Shown: positions 59,544 to 64,000 of the stretch, one piece after another | Position numbering within the stretch: the stretch's first letter is position 1 | How the letters are laid out: each line of letters starts with the position of its first letter | From: Neisseria sp. MVDL19-042950 | Lineage (GTDB): Bacteria > Pseudomonadota > Gammaproteobacteria > Burkholderiales > Neisseriaceae | DNA: 64,000 bases | Assembly: GCF_030504625.1 (NCBI RefSeq) | Contig: NZ_JAUKWH010000002.1 | Span: forward strand, 1 to 64,000 | Reading direction: 5' to 3' | The notes under the pieces: generated by a model | Databases searched by the model: none | The model's input: only the letters and a program-made list of their open reading frames with translations | Told to the model about the DNA's origin: nothing | Translations under genes and position numbers: made by a program

Positions 59544-61502
59544 TTAATCCAAAGTGGTGATTTTGGGATCCAGCCGTAGAAATTCGCACAAGGGGTACAA
59601 GGGGGGCATGCCGTTTTCTATTTGCTCTTTGTTTTTTTTCATTAATTTACCCCATCTTTCAAAAGCAATTTTTGCATTTGCTGGATCATGCATACCGTTG
59701 GGGTTGGCTTTTGCGCTGTATTTTAACGGATCGCTATCAGCACGGTGTAAATCTCGGGTATGCAGTTTCCACAAATCTTTGCGCAACTTTTGGGCAACCG
59801 CTTTACTTTCGGTAAAAATACCCAACTCGGTGTCTACCTGCATGCTGCGGGTGTTTAGATTGGCTGAGCTGATTACGGTAAATACGTCGTCAATAACGGT
59901 TACTTTGGAATGGATATAAACCTCTTTCCAAGCATTGGATGCGGTTAAGGTGCAAACATGTACTTTTACTCCAAGTTCTTTTTTCAGCTGTTTTACCACA
60001 TCGGATTCACGAATTTTTTCGGCTTCTTTGGTGTAAGGCTGATATTTTTCTCCCGAGTATTCTACGCCTTGGTTTAACAGCTCTTCCCTACGTTTCTGAA
60101 ATTCGGCTTCTTGCTTGGTACCAAGACGACGGCTTGGATGGGTCGATGATGCAGACAGTGCCAAGCTCAAATTTTTGACTTCGCTTTTTCTTTCTGTAAC
60201 CCCAACATTCGGCATCACATCCTGCCGCCCTAATTTTTCCAACATCTTGTTGGTAGTAAACGTACCTTTGCCCAATCCGTCGTCTGAACTGTTGGTTATG
60301 GCAAACCAATGAATAGGCATGCTGGCAGGCCGACCTTGTTTGCGCAGATTTTGCCAGTGTTGGATAAATGCTTCTGCCAGTGGCGGCCATCTGAAATACT
60401 GGTTTTCGGTATAGATATAGCTGGAGATTTTTTTAATATTTTGTAGGTAAATCTTTTTTATGTCCTCAATATCGGGCTTGTCGTATGTGCGTAGAATTTG
60501 CGCCATAAGCGGTGTGCCCAATGACTTATTTAACGGGTATTGGTCAAGAGTCAGTTTTTTTCTTTTTTCTTCCAGTTTTTCATTGCTGACGCGATCCCAT
60601 GATTGACAGAAGTTGCGGTTGATAAACCATAAGACTTCACCGCTGACAATGCTGGATACGTCTTGTAAAGGTGTTTCTACATTTTTACCTTTGTTGGGAG
60701 GCGATATTTTGCCGTAAAAATGACTATTATCATCCCAGTAATTGTCAATCATATTGTGCTCAAGCACAAAACCTATCGCCTGTGAAGGTTTTTCGATATC
60801 AATCGAAACGGTTTTTTGATGGTGTGAAGGAAATTTATTTAATATATATTCAGCCTTTGTCGGTAGTTCTTTATCTAAGTAGTTATTCTCTTGAGCTGCA
60901 ACACTACGAGTACGAAATTGCAGGTTTTTTCTTGCTTGGGATTTGGAAAATTCCATTAGTAAAGGATATTTACGCTGCAAGTTGTATTGTTTTTGCATGT
61001 TGATTTTGACTGTATCATTGTCAGCTCCTTGAGGGCTTTGATACGTTGTATGCAGCTTTCCTTCAATTGCCAGATACCACTTCGCATCATAATCCCGTTG
61101 CTCTTGTGTAACACCTGGTACACCACTTTCAATGACACCTGGTGCATTTCCCATATTGGCCTCTTTAAAAGTTTGCAGCTTGAAAGGTATGCTCCAAACC
61201 AATATGCGAACCTGCACCCCCGCATTTGCTTTTTCAATCAGTAAATCGCCAATGCATTTGCTTTTACCATCTCTCTTGAAATGCATGGAGGGTTGAAACC
61301 CCCATATGGCAATATCAATCGACGAGTCGGCTTTTTCAATTTTTTCGTGAAGCGTTGTAAATGCTTCTTTTCCGTTAATCAACGGTTTGAACGTTGCCGC
61401 CACAGGAGGAGAACAGTCTTCTGTTTTGTCTAAAAACCAGTTCATAGAAACATTGGTGCTCAATTTTGTTGTCGTGGCTGTTGCTGCCGTGCATTTACTC
61501 AT
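59544..61502 (-). CDS. Phospholipase D-family protein, candidate T6SS effector (Tle5-like)
   Basis: Two HxKxxxxD motifs: HQKTVSID and HSKVTVID followed by SSANLNTRSMQVDTELGIF; overlaps vgrG 3' end by 8 bp. Confidence 0.85.
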   Translation of the reverse strand: MSKCTAATATTTKLSTNVSMNWFLDKTEDCSPPVAATFKPLINGKEAFTTLHEKIEKADSSIDIAIWGFQPSMHFKRDGKSKCIGDLLIEKANAGVQVRILVWSIPFKLQTFKEANMGNAPGVIESGVPGVTQEQRDYDAKWYLAIEGKLHTTYQSPQGADNDTVKINMQKQYNLQRKYPLLMEFSKSQARKNLQFRTRSVAAQENNYLDKELPTKAEYILNKFPSHHQKTVSIDIEKPSQAIGFVLEHNMIDNYWDDNSHFYGKISPPNKGKNVETPLQDVSSIVSGEVLWFINRNFCQSWDRVSNEKLEEKRKKLTLDQYPLNKSLGTPLMAQILRTYDKPDIEDIKKIYLQNIKKISSYIYTENQYFRWPPLAEAFIQHWQNLRKQGRPASMPIHWFAITNSSDDGLGKGTFTTNKMLEKLGRQDVMPNVGVTERKSEVKNLSLALSASSTHPSRRLGTKQEAEFQKRREELLNQGVEYSGEKYQPYTKEAEKIRESDVVKQLKKELGVKVHVCTLTASNAWKEVYIHSKVTVIDDVFTVISSANLNTRSMQVDTELGIFTESKAVAQKLRKDLWKLHTRDLHRADSDPLKYSAKANPNGMHDPANAKIAFERWGKLMKKNKEQIENGMPPLYPLCEFLRLDPKITTLD

Positions 61503-64000
61503 TTTCAGACTCCTCGGAATCTTGTTTACCATTAATAATTTCAAAGTATTTTTTTGCCTGTTGTAACGGAGAAAGTTTTAAGCCGTTGTATTTCAAAGCA
61601 TGGAAACCCTGATTGGTTATCTCGTCTCTTGAGGTATTTTCTTTAAATTCGTCTGTAATCGGTACTACGAATTCTGTTCCGTTCGCAAAAACAATTTTGT
61701 ACCTGCTTGTCGGTATTTCATGTTCGATATTGATATAACCTGTTCTGTCTGTTACGCCTTTTTGAATTTCTGTGCCATCGGCGTAAAGCCTATATGGCAT
61801 ACCGATATAGAAATTATCCGAATGTGGAGACTGGTGTAAACCAATACGCATCGGACGTTTAGGTAAGGTTTGGGGCCACTCCGGATGAGCCAAATTCATG
61901 GTCTGCGGCCCCGTAACCTCCCAAGCCGCCGCCTTTACCCGCACCACCTTCGGGCATCCCAACTCAATCTCGCCGTCCTTAATCCGGATATATGCCCCGC
62001 CACTGGTGAGCAGGATTTCCTCTTTCGCCGCTACCGTTACTTTGCCGGCACTGCTGGTTAAGACGGCATCTTTGAGGGCGTTGATCTGCATTTCATCGTT
62101 CTGTGCCTGAATCTCCACTTTGCCCTGATTGGCCTGTAACTTCGCCCCGTTGCTTTGGGCAAACAGGTTGACGCTCTCGACCGCATGGGCGGTGAAGTTT
62201 TGGCCGGCGCTGATGTCGGTGTCGCCGCCGCTGATGTGGTGGATGTGTTGGCCGGCACTGTGCAGTTGGCTTTGCGCGGTGGCGGTGGCGATGCCGTCGG
62301 GAGCGGATTGGATGATGCCCGCGCGTTGCAACCGTTTGAGGCTGTCGTTCAGACGGCCGGCCTGTGCTTCGGCTGCGGTGGCTTCGTTTTTGGCGGTGTG
62401 GGCGGCTTGGTTGAGGCTTTTGGCCAAACTGAGTGCCTGTTCCATTTGGGCAATGGCGGCATCCATATCCAATACCTGTCCCGAAGCCTGATTTTGGGCA
62501 TCGGCACTGATGAACAAACCCTTACCCGCCCTCAGAGCCCCCCAACTGTCGGTACGCAACTCGAAGCCTTCGCCGTTATCACCTCGTTTTTGTCGTTGGC
62601 CGTCGACGATATGGCCGAGGTTAAGCTGGCTCTTGCCGTATTCGGTCGCCAGTTTGATGTGTTCCTGTCCCTGTTTGTCTTCCATCCGCAGTTTGTTATT
62701 GGCCCAAGTACGGATAACGTTGCGGGTGTTCCAGTCGGCGGGCACGTGGTCGGGGTGGGAACTGTCGTGCATCACGCCGCTGATGTAGGGTCTGTCGGGA
62801 TTGCCCTGCACGAACGACAACATCACTTCGGTGCCTTCGTGGAGCGGGAAGTGTTGGCCGTAGGCGGGGCCGGCATAGGGTTTGGCTAAGCGGATGGGGC
62901 GGCTTTCCCCGCCCGGGCTCCATTCGTCGAGGTCGAACGGCAGTTTGACGCGGTAACGCCCCATGTTGTCGATATAGGCGTAGGTGTAGTTGCCGGGGCT
63001 GGTGATTCTGGCGGGTAAGCTGCCTTGGATCTTCGGCAGCGGGGTAATCCGTTCGGGGCGGAACACCTTGTCGGCGGGAATGGCGGTAAAGCTGTTGCGG
63101 TAGCTGTCGCTGCGGCCGCCGTGATGCTGGGCCGACACGATCAGCCAACCGTGTTCGGCTTCGGCTAAGGACGGGGCCGTCTGCAACACCCGTCCCGGAC
63201 TGACGGCGGTCACGTTGCCGCTGCCGGAGGCGACAATGCGGCGGCAGTGATCGAGCTGTTGCAGTAACGCCGTCTGCAGTTGCGCTTCCTCGGGAGTCTT
63301 GTGGTGTAAACCCCAACGGCTGTCGCGGCCGAGTAAGACGCTGTTGTCGCTGTCGGCACTCTTTGCCGTGGCTTCGGACCATAGGTCGCTGTCGGCAGCG
63401 CGGTAGTTGTAGTCGCCGACACGAATGGATTCGAGAATCGGGTTGTGGACGGTGTTGAAGGTATGGAAGGCCTCGGCACCGACACTCTCCAACCCCGCCT
63501 GAGGCCGGTAGGGATACGGCAGACTACTGCGGCGGCAATAATGGCCGGCATCGTCGCCGAATACCGCCACATCGCCATACTCCTCATGTTGTTCGAAGGC
63601 GTACCAGATGCCTTCCTCCTCGCACAGCCGGTTGATGAAGGCGAAGTCGCTTTCCTGATACTGGGTTACATACTCGCGTACGGCGTACTCGCGCGAAGTG
63701 TGGAAACGGAAATCGACACCGGCGAAGCGGTGGTGCTTCAACACCGCGGCGATGATGTCGGGCACGGATTGGTTTTGAAACAGCCGCGAGGCGGTAAAGT
63801 GTGTTAGAGCCGCTAAACGCGGCTCCAACATCAAACGGTAACGGGTTTCGTCGGCGGAGGTGTCCAGCCGCTCGCAACGGGTGATGATGCCGTGCCAGCT
63901 TTTCAACGCATCGGGGGCGAGCATGCCTTCGATTAATCCTAACGCATCGGAGCTGACGGGGGTAACGGTAAAGGTGGCGGTTTGGTTGATATACGACGAC
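61495..64000 (-). CDS. Type VI secretion system tip protein VgrG/TssI (5' end beyond window)
   Basis: Open through the right edge (SSYINQTATFTVTPVSSDALGLIEGMLAPDALKSWHG...); YQESDFAFINRLCEEEGIWYAFE, gp5-like LPFDLDEWSPGGESRPIRLAKPYAGPAYGQHFPLHEGTEVMLSFVQGNPDRPYISGVMHD, DUF2345-like region. Confidence 0.95.
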   Translation of the reverse strand, partial: SSYINQTATFTVTPVSSDALGLIEGMLAPDALKSWHGIITRCERLDTSADETRYRLMLEPRLAALTHFTASRLFQNQSVPDIIAAVLKHHRFAGVDFRFHTSREYAVREYVTQYQESDFAFINRLCEEEGIWYAFEQHEEYGDVAVFGDDAGHYCRRSSLPYPYRPQAGLESVGAEAFHTFNTVHNPILESIRVGDYNYRAADSDLWSEATAKSADSDNSVLLGRDSRWGLHHKTPEEAQLQTALLQQLDHCRRIVASGSGNVTAVSPGRVLQTAPSLAEAEHGWLIVSAQHHGGRSDSYRNSFTAIPADKVFRPERITPLPKIQGSLPARITSPGNYTYAYIDNMGRYRVKLPFDLDEWSPGGESRPIRLAKPYAGPAYGQHFPLHEGTEVMLSFVQGNPDRPYISGVMHDSSHPDHVPADWNTRNVIRTWANNKLRMEDKQGQEHIKLATEYGKSQLNLGHIVDGQRQKRGDNGEGFELRTDSWGALRAGKGLFISADAQNQASGQVLDMDAAIAQMEQALSLAKSLNQAAHTAKNEATAAEAQAGRLNDSLKRLQRAGIIQSAPDGIATATAQSQLHSAGQHIHHISGGDTDISAGQNFTAHAVESVNLFAQSNGAKLQANQGKVEIQAQNDEMQINALKDAVLTSSAGKVTVAAKEEILLTSGGAYIRIKDGEIELGCPKVVRVKAAAWEVTGPQTMNLAHPEWPQTLPKRPMRIGLHQSPHSDNFYIGMPYRLYADGTEIQKGVTDRTGYINIEHEIPTSRYKIVFANGTEFVVPITDEFKENTSRDEITNQGFHALKYNGLKLSPLQQAKKYFEIINGKQDSEESENE

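Overview
This window looks like a Neisseriaceae chromosome segment (Neisseria-like). It is saturated with the 12-mer DNA uptake sequence AGGCCGTCTGAA (AG-DUS dialect), both inside genes and as inverted pairs between genes. About 60 protein-coding genes can be supported, mostly housekeeping: mfd, pip, aroD, modABC, a NarX/NarL-type two-component system, moaD/moaE/mobA/moeA, dut, hfq, folK, rlmE, ftsH, guaA, smpB, cspA, clpS/clpA, grcA, a Dcu transporter, purN, nadK, glnD, xseA, lpxK, kdsB, rluD, bamD/comL, yqgE, ruvX, pnp, hemF, znuD and nnrD. No rRNA, tRNA or CRISPR array was recognised. Points of interest: (1) a RAYT/IS200-like transposase gene with one in-frame TAG, framed by perfect 30-bp REP-like inverted repeats; (2) an apparent ~64-aa in-frame insertion in Mfd built from related palindromes and DUSs, including an Eikenella-dialect DUS abutting an AG-DUS; (3) DUS copies acting as the ribosome-binding region of folK and lpxK; (4) a Zur-type box upstream of a His-rich ZnuD receptor, an FNR-like box upstream of grcA and a Fur-like box in a long intergenic region; (5) a flavin oxidoreductase with a WxWxIP halogenase-type motif; (6) a VgrG / phospholipase D (Tle5-like) / Sel1-repeat cassette at the right edge, consistent with a type VI secretion effector-immunity module and nearly free of DUS. 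All calls come from reading the sequence and supplied translations. No database search was run.
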